From the NCBI RefSeq assembly GCF_004519295.1, contig NZ_SOZH01000001.1:310001-374000 (forward strand): 64,000 nucleotides of DNA, given 5' to 3'. Shown here piece after piece: positions 24,867 through 32,569 of the stretch. The notes beneath the pieces were generated by a model. That model was not told where the DNA came from, ran no database searches, and was given only the letters and a program-made list of their open reading frames with translations. Positions within the stretch are counted from its first letter, which is position 1; each line of letters opens with the position of its first letter. The stretch comes from Cellulosimicrobium funkei (GTDB taxonomy: Bacteria; Actinomycetota; Actinomycetes; Actinomycetales; Cellulomonadaceae). Made by a program: the position numbers and the translations under genes.

Positions 24867-25547
24867 GTGGCAGGACTCGTGGAGACGCTCTCTCGACCTG
24901 TCGGCGCGGCGCTCGCGGCCGTGACCGGCACGGTCGCGCGCGTGCGCGACGGCCGCCCGATGCACGCGCGCGGCGTGCTGCTCCGCGGCACGCTCGTCGT
25001 CGCGGAGGACGAGGCGGGCGCGGCGAGCGTCCCGCAGGGCCGCACGCCCGTCACGGTGCGCGTGTCCCTCGGGGCAGGCCTCCCGCGCGGGCTCCCGGAC
25101 GTCGTCGGGATCGCCGTGCGCTGGACCGACGACGGCGCGCCCCAGGACGTCCTGTTCGCCTCCTCGGGGAGGGGGCGGCTCACGCGCTTCCTCCTCGTGC
25201 CGCGCCGCGCGCTGCTGGGCGGCTGGCTGTCGACGCTCCTGCCGCTGCGGTCGCCGCACGGTCCCCGCGTGCTCGCCCTGCGGCCGGACCACGACGCGGC
25301 GCGGGGCGCCGGGACGCCGGTGCTCGAAGTGCTCGAGGCAACCCCGCTCGGCGCCTGGCACCGGTTCGGCGCGGTCGAGCTGCACGGCCCCGAAGCGGGG
25401 TCCGCGCACGACGGCGACGACCCCGAGGCCCGTTTCGACCCCACCGGTCACGCGCCGCGCCACCTCGGCACGTACGGCTGGGAGGACGCGCTGCGCGCTC
25501 GCGGCTACCGGGCCGCGCGCCGCGCCGGCGGGCCGGCAGCCCGGTAG
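24867..25547 (+). CDS. Hypothetical protein, possibly catalase-like fold
   Basis: This 226-residue protein starts at GTG 24867. The segment MHARGVLLRGTLVVAED with VTVRVSLGAGLPRGLPDVVG and GIAVRWTDDG recalls the heme-domain N-terminus of the catalase superfamily (HARG...PRG...G.AVR), but the catalytic His and proximal Tyr of true catalases are not recognisable. There is no signal peptide. It follows the TPR membrane protein by 70 bp on the same strand. The fold assignment is a guess. Confidence 0.5.
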   Translation: MAGLVETLSRPVGAALAAVTGTVARVRDGRPMHARGVLLRGTLVVAEDEAGAASVPQGRTPVTVRVSLGAGLPRGLPDVVGIAVRWTDDGAPQDVLFASSGRGRLTRFLLVPRRALLGGWLSTLLPLRSPHGPRVLALRPDHDAARGAGTPVLEVLEATPLGAWHRFGAVELHGPEAGSAHDGDDPEARFDPTGHAPRHLGTYGWEDALRARGYRAARRAGGPAAR

Positions 25548-25555
25548 CGAGAGAA

Positions 25556-25596
25556 GGGCGGCGACCCCGGAGTCCTGTCCACCGGGACCGCCGCCC
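25556..25596. terminator. Hairpin downstream of the catalase-like gene
   Basis: Arms of 15 bases (25556-25570 and 25582-25596) pair at 13 positions around an 11-base loop, nine bases beyond the stop codon at 25547. Confidence 0.6.
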
Positions 25597-25638
25597 GCGA
25601 GGGCGGCACCGTCGACGTGAGGCCGCCCCCGAGCCGGG

Positions 25639-25666
25639 GGCCGGGCGGCAAGGACGCCGCCCGGCC
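25639..25666. terminator. Hairpin downstream of the heptad-repeat gene
   Basis: GGCCGGGCGGC and GCCGCCCGGCC form a perfect 11-bp stem with a six-base loop AAGGAC, 15 bp beyond the stop of the minus-strand heptad-repeat gene. Confidence 0.7.
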
Positions 25667-25681
25667 GTGCGCGCCGGTCCG

Positions 25682-27943
25682 TCAGACCGCCGCGAGCCGA
25701 CGGCGCAGCCCGAGCCCGACGCCCGCGACGCCCGCGAGCACGGACCCGCCGACCAGCGCCGACATGCCGAGCGACACCCGTCCGACGGGGCTGTTCTCGA
25801 CGCTGTCCTTGAGCTCCGTCGTGCCGTCGGAGAGGGTGCCCGTGCCGTCCGCGAGCGTGGCCGCGCCGTCGGCGATGCGGGTGCTGCCGTCGTGCAGGTC
25901 GGACGCGCCGTCGGCGAGGGTCGTCGTGCCGGCATGCAGCGTCGCGGAGCCCTCGGCCAGCGCCGCGTTGCCCGCCGCGAGGGTCGTCGCGCCCGTCGAG
26001 AGCGTCGTGAGCCCGTTCTGCAGGCGCAGCGTCCCGTCCTCCAGCCGCGTGGTCCCGCCGAACAGGTCGCCCGCGCCCGTGCGCAGCCGCACCGTGCCGG
26101 CGGAGAGGTCGCTCGCGCCGGTCGCGGCCCTCGCCGTCCCGGCCTTGAGGTCGGCGGCGCCGGACGCGAGCTCCGACGCGCCTGCGGCAAGCTCGGAGGT
26201 CTTGGTGGCGAGTTGGGCGTTGCCGCCGGCGACCCGGGAGGCGCCGTCGGCCAGGCGAGCCGTGCCCTCGGCGAGCGCTGCCGAGGCGTCGGCGGCGTCG
26301 GTGTTCCCGGCGGCGAGACGGGCGGCGCCGTCTGCCGACGCCGCGTTCCCGGCGGCCAAGGTCGTCGCGCCGCCCGACACCTTCGCAGCGCCGTCGGCGA
26401 GGGCGCGGGTCGCCCCGGCGAGCGAGGCGTTGCCGGCCGAGACCGTGCTCGCGCCAGCAGCGAGAGCGTCGGCCCCTCCGGAGAGCTGCGCCGTCCCGGC
26501 GGCGAGGCTCTGTGCCCCGCCGGAGACCGCGGCGGCGCCGGTGGCGAGCCCGGCCGCGCCCTCCGCGAGCCGCGTCGCGCCCGCGTCCGCCTCCTGGGCG
26601 CCGGTGGACACCCGTGCGGCTCCGGTGCTGAGGTCCCGAAGACCCGCCTCGAGCCGGGCCGCGCCCGCTGCGGCGCCGGAGTCGCCCGCGAGCCCGTCGC
26701 GCAGGGCGGACGCGCCGGCGACGAGCCCTCCTGCGCCGGCGTCGACCCGCGCCGCGCCGTCGCGCACCGAGCCCGCCGCACCCGCGAGCGCGTCGAGCTT
26801 CGCCTTGAGGGCCGGGTCGTCGGTCGCCGCGGCCAGCCCCTGGAGCTGTGCGGCGAGGGAGTCCGCGCCCGCGTGGACCTGGTCGGCACCCTCGGCCACC
26901 GAACGCGTCCCGTCGGCCAGGCGGACGGCGCCGTCGCGAGCCGTGGACAGACCTGCCGCGAGTCCGGTCGCGCCGTCCCGGAGCTGGGCGGACGCCGCCG
27001 CGACCTGCTGCGCGCCCGGCGCAAGGAGCGCCGTGCCGGCCTGCAACGAGCTCGCTCCGGCGGACAGCTGCTCGGCGCCCACCGCGACCGTCGCCGCGCC
27101 CGGTGCGAGCGAGCCCGCGCCCCGGGCGGTGGCGGCGACGCCGTCGCGCAGGGTCGACGCGCCCGCCGAGACGCTGCTCGCCCCGGTCGCGAGATCGCGC
27201 GCGCCGGACGCGGCGCCGGTGAGGCCCGTGGTGACCGTCGACGCGCCGTCCGCGACGGTGCTCGCCCCGACGGCGAGCCGTGCCGTGCCGTCGGCGAGGT
27301 CGGACGCGCCGCTGGCGAGCGCCGAGGTGCCCTCGGCGAGCAGCCCGGCACCCTGCGCGGCCGTCGCGTTCCCGGCGAAGAGCTCGGCCGCGCCGTCCTT
27401 CAGGGTGCCCGCACCCGACGCGATCTGGGACGCGCCGTCGGCGGCACGGGCGTTCCCCGCGGCGAGGCGTGCCGCCCCGGAGTCGAGGTCCTTGCTGCCC
27501 GCGGCGAGGCGGGCCGCGCCGCTCGCGGCGTCGCCCGCCCCGGCGGCGAGGCGTGCCGCCCCGGCGTTGAGCTCGTCCGCCCCGGCGGCGAGCTCGGTCG
27601 CGCCGTCCAGCGCGGTGGCGCCGCCCGTGGCGAGCTGGGTGGCGCCGTCGGACGCCTTCCGCGCACCGGCGGAGAGGTCGTTCGCACCCGCCTCGAGGTC
27701 GCCCGCACCGTCGGCGAGACGCTGCGCGCCGGCCTGGGCCTCGGTCGTGCCGTCGGCGAGGGTCGCGGCGCCGGCGTCGAGCTCGGCGGCGCCGTCGTCG
27801 AGGCGGGTCGCGCCGTCGGCGACCTTGCCGTTGTACACGAGGAGGAACGCGACCAGGCCGGCGACCGCGAGGGCGAGCACGGCGAGCGCGACGGAGGTGA
27901 GGACCGTGTGCGTGCGCGACGGTCGGAGAGCGTGCTGCGTCAT
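25682..27943 (-). CDS. Membrane protein made of about 90 Leu/Gly heptad repeats
   Basis: The 753-residue product has one N-terminal membrane helix (about residues 14-37: LTSVALAVLALAVAGLVAFL), about 670 residues of repeated xxLxxGA heptads such as RLADGAGDLEAGANDLSAGA, and a C-terminal membrane helix (about 723-743) ending in RRRLAAV. The repeat matches the Leu-x-x-Gly heptad pattern seen in YhgE/Pip-like proteins, but the ABC2-like membrane module of YhgE is absent. A break near DDPALKAKLDALAGAAG lies mid-repeat. It should form a long Ala-rich helical rod outside the membrane. GGAAGGAC precedes ATG 27943. Function unknown; a surface stalk or secretion accessory protein are possibilities. Confidence 0.8.
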   Translation of the reverse strand: MTQHALRPSRTHTVLTSVALAVLALAVAGLVAFLLVYNGKVADGATRLDDGAAELDAGAATLADGTTEAQAGAQRLADGAGDLEAGANDLSAGARKASDGATQLATGGATALDGATELAAGADELNAGAARLAAGAGDAASGAARLAAGSKDLDSGAARLAAGNARAADGASQIASGAGTLKDGAAELFAGNATAAQGAGLLAEGTSALASGASDLADGTARLAVGASTVADGASTVTTGLTGAASGARDLATGASSVSAGASTLRDGVAATARGAGSLAPGAATVAVGAEQLSAGASSLQAGTALLAPGAQQVAAASAQLRDGATGLAAGLSTARDGAVRLADGTRSVAEGADQVHAGADSLAAQLQGLAAATDDPALKAKLDALAGAAGSVRDGAARVDAGAGGLVAGASALRDGLAGDSGAAAGAARLEAGLRDLSTGAARVSTGAQEADAGATRLAEGAAGLATGAAAVSGGAQSLAAGTAQLSGGADALAAGASTVSAGNASLAGATRALADGAAKVSGGATTLAAGNAASADGAARLAAGNTDAADASAALAEGTARLADGASRVAGGNAQLATKTSELAAGASELASGAADLKAGTARAATGASDLSAGTVRLRTGAGDLFGGTTRLEDGTLRLQNGLTTLSTGATTLAAGNAALAEGSATLHAGTTTLADGASDLHDGSTRIADGAATLADGTGTLSDGTTELKDSVENSPVGRVSLGMSALVGGSVLAGVAGVGLGLRRRLAAV

Positions 27944-28431
27944 CTGTCGTCCTTCCTCACGCCCGGCGTCGTCGCGGGGCGTTCGGCACGAGGGGAGAGG
28001 TGCGGGAGAGGCGGGTACCGGTCTGCTCGGCGCGGGAGTGCGCCGGTGCGCCCACCACCGTTGGCGGGACGTGGAGTAGCAGGTAGATCCCCAGCGACGC
28101 TAGCAACGCCCCGGACACCACGGACAGCGAGTACTAGGTACTTTCGCCGTCACGATTCGGTCACGGGCCCGAAGTATCAGGTACTCCGTGCGCGAGATCG
28201 TCGCTCGGAGCAACGGCCGCCCGCCCGGGGCGCCGGAGAGGAGCCCGAGCGCTGCCGTCCGGAGTCGGAGCCGCGCCGCTCATGAGGCGATCTCGGCGCT
28301 CATCGGCGAAGGTAGGGCGGTGCTCGACGACGCGCCCGACGCGCGGGCTCCGGTGCGGCTCGACGGTGACGCTCCGGACGGCTGCTGGGACCGGGGCGGA
28401 GCGGGTCTGGCAGAAGGGGAAGAGGAACAGC
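27944..28431. other. Divergent intergenic region
   Basis: About 490 bp between the heptad-repeat gene and the small ORF at 28432. It holds the twin 13-bp elements at 28130-28185. Minus-strand frames over 28161-28711 are Arg/Pro-rich and show no domain. I see no other gene here. Confidence 0.6.
28130..28185. promoter_or_regulatory. Twin 13-bp inverted-repeat elements
   Basis: AGTACTAGGTACT (28130-28142) and AGTATCAGGTACT (28173-28185) share 11 of 13 bases. Each has AGTA...GTACT symmetry. They start 43 bp apart, about four helical turns. No other copy was noticed in the window, and no regulator gene is adjacent. Confidence 0.55.
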
Positions 28432-28557
28432 ATGGAGCGCAGTACGCCGACCGGCGTGTCGTCCTGCCCGGGCACGGCGCGGAAGACCGACGCCGAGCCC
28501 GGGACCACCGTCGACGGCTCCGGAGCCCGTCCGCGAGCAGGTGCGGTGATCCGGTGA
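28432..28557 (+). CDS. Small ORF coupled to the lipoprotein gene (41 aa)
   Basis: ATG 28432 follows a good Shine-Dalgarno (GGGGAAGAGGAAC). The frame runs 41 codons and its TGA overlaps the GTG of the lipoprotein gene (GTGA), the usual sign of translational coupling. The peptide is Thr/Arg/Gly-rich with one Cys and has no recognisable domain. It may be a leader ORF rather than a functional protein. Confidence 0.4.
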   Translation: MERSTPTGVSSCPGTARKTDAEPGTTVDGSGARPRAGAVIR

Positions 28558-29534
28558 GGGCGTCGTCACGCGCGGCGCGGTGGGCCGCCGGCCTCACGAC
28601 CGTGGTCGTCCCGCTGACGGTGGCGGGGTGCTCGTTCCAGAGCTCCGAGGAGAGGGCTGCGGAGCAGGTGGTCACGACCTTCTTCGACCGCCTCGTCGAC
28701 GGCGACGCCACGGGCGCGGGCGAGCTGCTGAGCGATCCGTCGGTGGTCAGCCCGGTCGCGCTCGACGACGCGGTCTACGCCGAGGCGGTGCGGCCCGTCG
28801 AGGCCCGTGTCACCTCCGTGACCGGGTCAGGCCCGGAGTCCTCGGTGGACGTCGAGTACCGGCTCGACGGCGAGGAGGAGACGCGCACCCTGGTGGTCAG
28901 CACGGAGACCGTCGGAGGGGAGCCGAGGGTCGCGCTCTGGTCCGACCACGGGCTTCCGGTCGTCCATCCGGGCGTCCCGGTGGAGATCGTGGTCGAGGGG
29001 TCGGGCGCGTTCGACCTCGCGACGTCGGAACCCCTGCGGCTGCTTCCCGGGATCTACGACCTCGAGCTCGCCGGGCCGCAGGACCTCACGACGATCGATC
29101 CCGACGGCGGCGACAGCGAGCCGTTCACGGTGGAGTTCCCCGTGGACCCGGACGCGATCCAGCTTCCTCCGGGAGCGGAGCTGCGCTCGCAGATGCTGCA
29201 CGTCGACCCGGTGCTCCGCGCCGAGGTGGCCACCGAGGCCGAGGCGCGCATCGACGAGCTACTCGCCTCGTGCACCGCCGCCGGGCTCACCGGCGACGCC
29301 TGCCCGCAGAGCGTCGCGGACGGGATCTTCCGCGGGTACGCAGGGGTGGACGTGGCGTCCGCCGTCTGGGCCCAGACGGAGCCGCTCTCCCTCGTGGCCG
29401 GCGAGGAGGTGCGCGCGTCCGCCCCGTACACGGTGAGTGCTCGATGGCCGCAGGGCCCGCTGGAGGTCACCGTGCGGGTCGAGGGCACCGTGCTGCGTGA
29501 CCCCTCCGGCGCCGTCGTCGTCGAGCTCGACTGA
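28554..29534 (+). CDS. Secreted lipoprotein of unknown function
   Basis: The 326-residue product has a short signal peptide with a lipobox (LTVAGC, Cys about residue 24) and then a SSEERAAEQVVTTFFDRLVD segment typical of a cystatin/NTF2-like domain (about 30-125). A second all-beta domain follows (about 125-225) and a third (about 235-326) ends in a VEVTVRVEGT-like strand pair with one Cys pair (CTAAGLTGDAC). It stays anchored outside the cell. The start overlaps the small ORF. The next genes encode an ABC exporter, but a 155-bp gap separates them. Confidence 0.75.
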   Translation: MRASSRAARWAAGLTTVVVPLTVAGCSFQSSEERAAEQVVTTFFDRLVDGDATGAGELLSDPSVVSPVALDDAVYAEAVRPVEARVTSVTGSGPESSVDVEYRLDGEEETRTLVVSTETVGGEPRVALWSDHGLPVVHPGVPVEIVVEGSGAFDLATSEPLRLLPGIYDLELAGPQDLTTIDPDGGDSEPFTVEFPVDPDAIQLPPGAELRSQMLHVDPVLRAEVATEAEARIDELLASCTAAGLTGDACPQSVADGIFRGYAGVDVASAVWAQTEPLSLVAGEEVRASAPYTVSARWPQGPLEVTVRVEGTVLRDPSGAVVVELD

Positions 29535-29689
29535 GGCGTCTCTCCCGCCGGGGGTCGGTCGAACGGCGGACGGGGCTTCGCCCGAGCGGTGTACGTGCCG
29601 ACGGAAGATCGGCCAGGAGAGGGCATCGCCCGGCACCCGGGTCTCCCTAGGTTCGGTGGCGTCATCGTCACCGACCCCGAGGGGGGAGC

Positions 29690-30658
29690 ATGATCGAAGC
29701 ACGCGGCCTGACCAAGAGGTACGGGCCCAAGACCGCGGTGGACGGCGTCTCGTTCACCGTGCGTCCCGGGACCGTGACCGGCTTCCTGGGCCCCAACGGC
29801 GCGGGCAAGTCCACGACCATGCGCATGATCATGGGCCTGGACCGCCCCACCGCCGGGACCGTCACCGTCAACGGACGCCCCTACGCCCAGCACCGCTCCC
29901 CGCTGACCGAGGTCGGCGCGCTGCTGGACGCCAAGGCCGTGCACACCGGCCGCTCGGCCTACAACCACCTGCGCGCGATGGCCGCCACCCACGCCATCCC
30001 GACCAAGCGCGTGGACGAGGTCATCGAGATGACCGGCCTGCAGCCGGTCGCCAAGAAGCGCGTGGGCGGCTTCTCCCTCGGCATGGGCCAGCGCCTGGGC
30101 ATCGCGTCCGCGCTGCTGGGCGACCCCAAGACCCTCATCCTGGACGAGCCCGTCAACGGCCTGGACCCCGAGGGCGTGCTGTGGGTGCGCAACCTCGCGC
30201 GCTACCTCGCCTCCGAGGGCCGCACCGTCTTCCTGTCGAGCCACCTCATGAGCGAGGTCGCCCTCACCGCCGACCACATCGTCGTCATCGGCAAGGGCCG
30301 CATCCTGGCCGACGCCGCCGTCGAGGACATCGTCGACGGCGGCACCCGGCGCGGCGTCCGGGTCCGCACCCCGCACGCCACGCGGCTGGCCGAGCTGTTG
30401 GCGCAGGACGGCGCGACCGTCACCTCGGACGAGCCCGGCCTGCTCGAGGTGGAGGGTGCCGAGTCGGCGGGGATCGGTGAGCTCGCCGCGGCGTCGGGCA
30501 TCGTGCTGCACGAGCTCACGCCTGTGACGTCCACCCTCGAGGAGGCGTACATGCGGCTCACCGCCGACGCGGTCGAGTACCGCACCGAGCCCGCGGCCGC
30601 CGCGGCCGACCCCGATGACACGGTTCGTCCCACCGCTCTCGAAGGAGCCCGACGATGA
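29690..30658 (+). CDS. ABC transporter ATP-binding protein
   Basis: The 322-residue ATPase has Walker A GPNGAGKST (about residues 38-46), the signature SLGMGQRLG (about 127-135), Walker B LILDEPVNGLDPEG and the H-loop SSHLMSE. A C-terminal extension of about 90 residues after the core resembles the bacitracin/drug-exporter group. It powers export by the permease encoded next, whose start overlaps its stop (ATGA). GGGGGGAGC precedes ATG 29690. A -10-like TAGGTT lies at 29649-29654. Confidence 0.93.
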   Translation: MIEARGLTKRYGPKTAVDGVSFTVRPGTVTGFLGPNGAGKSTTMRMIMGLDRPTAGTVTVNGRPYAQHRSPLTEVGALLDAKAVHTGRSAYNHLRAMAATHAIPTKRVDEVIEMTGLQPVAKKRVGGFSLGMGQRLGIASALLGDPKTLILDEPVNGLDPEGVLWVRNLARYLASEGRTVFLSSHLMSEVALTADHIVVIGKGRILADAAVEDIVDGGTRRGVRVRTPHATRLAELLAQDGATVTSDEPGLLEVEGAESAGIGELAAASGIVLHELTPVTSTLEEAYMRLTADAVEYRTEPAAAAADPDDTVRPTALEGARR

Positions 30659-31503
30659 CCACGGCCACGTTCTCCGCCCCGGCTCCCGCGACGACCCTCC
30701 GCACGACGGCCCGCCTCTCGTTCGGCCACGTGCTGCGGTCGGAGTGGGTCAAGTTCCGCACCGTGCGCTCCACCTGGTGGACGATGGGCTCGACCGTGGT
30801 CGTCATGATGCTGTTCGGCGTCGTCATGGCCGCGTCCCTGAACTTCGCGGCTGACCGGCCCGAGCAGGCGGGCGAGCTCGGCAGCGTCTCGACGGTGCAG
30901 GCGCTCGTGCTCGGGTACATCTTCGCGCAGCTCGCGCTCGCGGTGCTGGGTGCGCTGAGCATGACCACCGAGTACTCCACGGGCATGATCCGGTCGACCT
31001 TCAGCGCGGTCCCCGCGCGCCTCCCGGCGTTCGGGGCCAAGGTCGTCGTCGTGGCGGGGGCGTCGCTCGTCGTGGCCGTCGTCGGGCTCGCCGCCTCCTA
31101 CCTGGTGACCGCGCCTCTGCTGGCGGGCAACGACCTCGTCCCCGACCTCGGCGACCGGGTGGTGCAGCGGGTGCTCCTCGCGTGCGTGGGCTACCTGACG
31201 TGCGTCGCGGTCCTGGCCGTCGCGGTCGGCGCGATCCTGCGGCACCCGGCGGGCACGATCTTCACGCTCGCGACGCTGCTCTTCGTGGTGCCGATGATCA
31301 CGGAGTTCGTGCCTCACGACGGGGTCCAGGACGTCGTCCGGTTCCTTCCCATGAACCTCGGCACCGCCATGATGGCCGTCACCGCGGCGGACGCCGGCCG
31401 GGTCGAGGTCCTGACGCCCGGTGCCGCGGCCCTCGCCCTGGGGGTCTGGACCGTGGTGCCGCTCGCCGTGGCGGCCCTGCTCCTGCGGCGTCGCGACGTC
31501 TGA
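30655..31503 (+). CDS. ABC transporter permease, ABC2/DrrB-like
   Basis: The 282-residue membrane protein has a cytoplasmic N-terminus of about 45 residues and six membrane helices. The RSEWVKFRTVRSTWWTM segment before helix 1 and the MTTEYSTGMIRSTFSAVP loop match the ABC-2 permeases found beside bacitracin-type ATPases. It forms a two-gene exporter with the upstream ATPase. Substrate unknown. Confidence 0.9.
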   Translation: MTTATFSAPAPATTLRTTARLSFGHVLRSEWVKFRTVRSTWWTMGSTVVVMMLFGVVMAASLNFAADRPEQAGELGSVSTVQALVLGYIFAQLALAVLGALSMTTEYSTGMIRSTFSAVPARLPAFGAKVVVVAGASLVVAVVGLAASYLVTAPLLAGNDLVPDLGDRVVQRVLLACVGYLTCVAVLAVAVGAILRHPAGTIFTLATLLFVVPMITEFVPHDGVQDVVRFLPMNLGTAMMAVTAADAGRVEVLTPGAAALALGVWTVVPLAVAALLLRRRDV

Positions 31504-31570
31504 CCGGCGTCGCGGCTGACCGGTGTCAGGCCTGACCGGCGTCGGGCGGTGTCAGGTCTGACCGGCGTCG
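31500..31570. repeat. Short CTGACCGGyGTC repeats after the ABC exporter
   Basis: CTGACCGGCGTC or CTGACCGGTGTC occurs four times, starting at 31500, 31516, 31532 and 31558. The first overlaps the stop codon. GTCAGGCCTGAC (31525-31536) is a perfect palindrome. The array separates convergent genes and is probably a terminator region. Confidence 0.65.
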
Positions 31571-31576
31571 GCGGGG

Positions 31577-31795
31577 TCAGTCGCGGTCGTTCGGCATGAG
31601 GGCCCACAGGACCAGGTACGCGATGACCTGGGGGCCGGGGAGCAGGATCGAGACCGCGGCGACGATGCGGACGACGGTCGGGTCCCAGCCGAACCGGCGG
31701 GCGATCCCGGCGCACACGCCGGCGATCATCCGGCCGTGGCGCGGGCGGGACAGCGTCGGGCGGTACGCGGCGGTGGAGGCGTCTGAGGTGCTCAT
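31577..31795 (-). CDS. PspC domain protein
   Basis: The 72-residue protein is a minimal PspC domain: RPRHGRMIAGVCAGIARRFG (about residues 17-36), then WDPTVVRIVAAVSILLPG and a membrane helix that ends VLWALMPNDRD. PspC-type proteins sense or relay envelope stress at the membrane. It is a single gene convergent with the ABC exporter. Confidence 0.9.
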   Translation of the reverse strand: MSTSDASTAAYRPTLSRPRHGRMIAGVCAGIARRFGWDPTVVRIVAAVSILLPGPQVIAYLVLWALMPNDRD

Positions 31796-31888
31796 GCCTC
31801 GACGGTACGAGCGTCCCGGGCGCCCCGGTATCCGGAGATCCCCCGACCCGACCCTGATCCTCGGGGCGGCGACCCCGAGGGTCGGGGC

Positions 31889-32467
31889 TCAGCGGGCGAG
31901 GGCGGCCTGGAACGCCGCGAGCGCCCGCGGCGTCGCGAGGGCGAACGTCACGGCCGCGACGCCCGGCCCGGGGCGCGACCCGCCCCGGTCCTGGGCCGCC
32001 GTCGGGCCGGCGGGCTCGTCGAAGAGGTCGGGTGCGGACCAGCCGCGCACGGCGTCCACCGCCACGCGGGCGACCTCCTCGACGTCCCAGCCGTACGCGC
32101 CCGCGCTGATCGCGGGGAAGGCGACGGTCGTGGCCCCGAGGTCGTCCGCGACGTCCAGCGAGCGGGCGAAGCACGACGCGAGGAGCGCGGGGTCCGTCTC
32201 GCCGCGGTAGCGGTTCGGCCCGACGGTGTGCACGACCCAGCGGGCGGGGAGGTCGTAGGCGTCGGTGGCGACGGCGTCGCCCACGGGCAGGCCGTCGGGG
32301 AGGGTCGTGCGCCGTAGCCGACGGCACTCCTCCAGGAGCCGCGGCCCGGCCGCGGCGTGGATCGCGCCGTCCACCCCGCCGCCGCCCAGCAGGGACGAGT
32401 TCGCGGCGTTGACGATCGCGTCGACGTCGAGCGTCGTGATGTCGGCGAGGCGTGCGTCGAGGTCCAT
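31889..32467 (-). CDS. Macro domain ADP-ribose hydrolase
   Basis: The 192-residue protein is a stand-alone macro domain: ADITTLDVDAIVNAANSSLL (about residues 8-27), GGGGVDGAIHAAAG, WVVHTVGPNRYRGETD and AFPAISAGAYGWDVEEVARV. These are the MacroD-type ADP-ribose-binding motifs, so it probably removes ADP-ribose or acetyl-ADP-ribose groups in the cytoplasm. It is a lone gene. The upstream gap to the ketosynthase holds no other gene. Confidence 0.93.
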   Translation of the reverse strand: MDLDARLADITTLDVDAIVNAANSSLLGGGGVDGAIHAAAGPRLLEECRRLRRTTLPDGLPVGDAVATDAYDLPARWVVHTVGPNRYRGETDPALLASCFARSLDVADDLGATTVAFPAISAGAYGWDVEEVARVAVDAVRGWSAPDLFDEPAGPTAAQDRGGSRPGPGVAAVTFALATPRALAAFQAALAR

Positions 32468-32569
32468 CGCTCCATCGTGCCCGGGGACGGGGTTGCTCGC
32501 CGTCGACCACGGGGTCCGTGGCGGCCTGGCCGCCTTTCTCGACGGCGACCTCGTGCTCGGCGATCCCGG

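Noticed and set aside
24851-28285. 1144-codon plus-strand frame
   Set aside because: It covers the catalase-like and heptad genes and is a by-product of the 21-bp periodicity and absence of stops.
28161-28711. Minus-strand frames, considered as a possible TetR gene near the twin elements
   Set aside because: No helix-turn-helix or membrane pattern was found in any of them.
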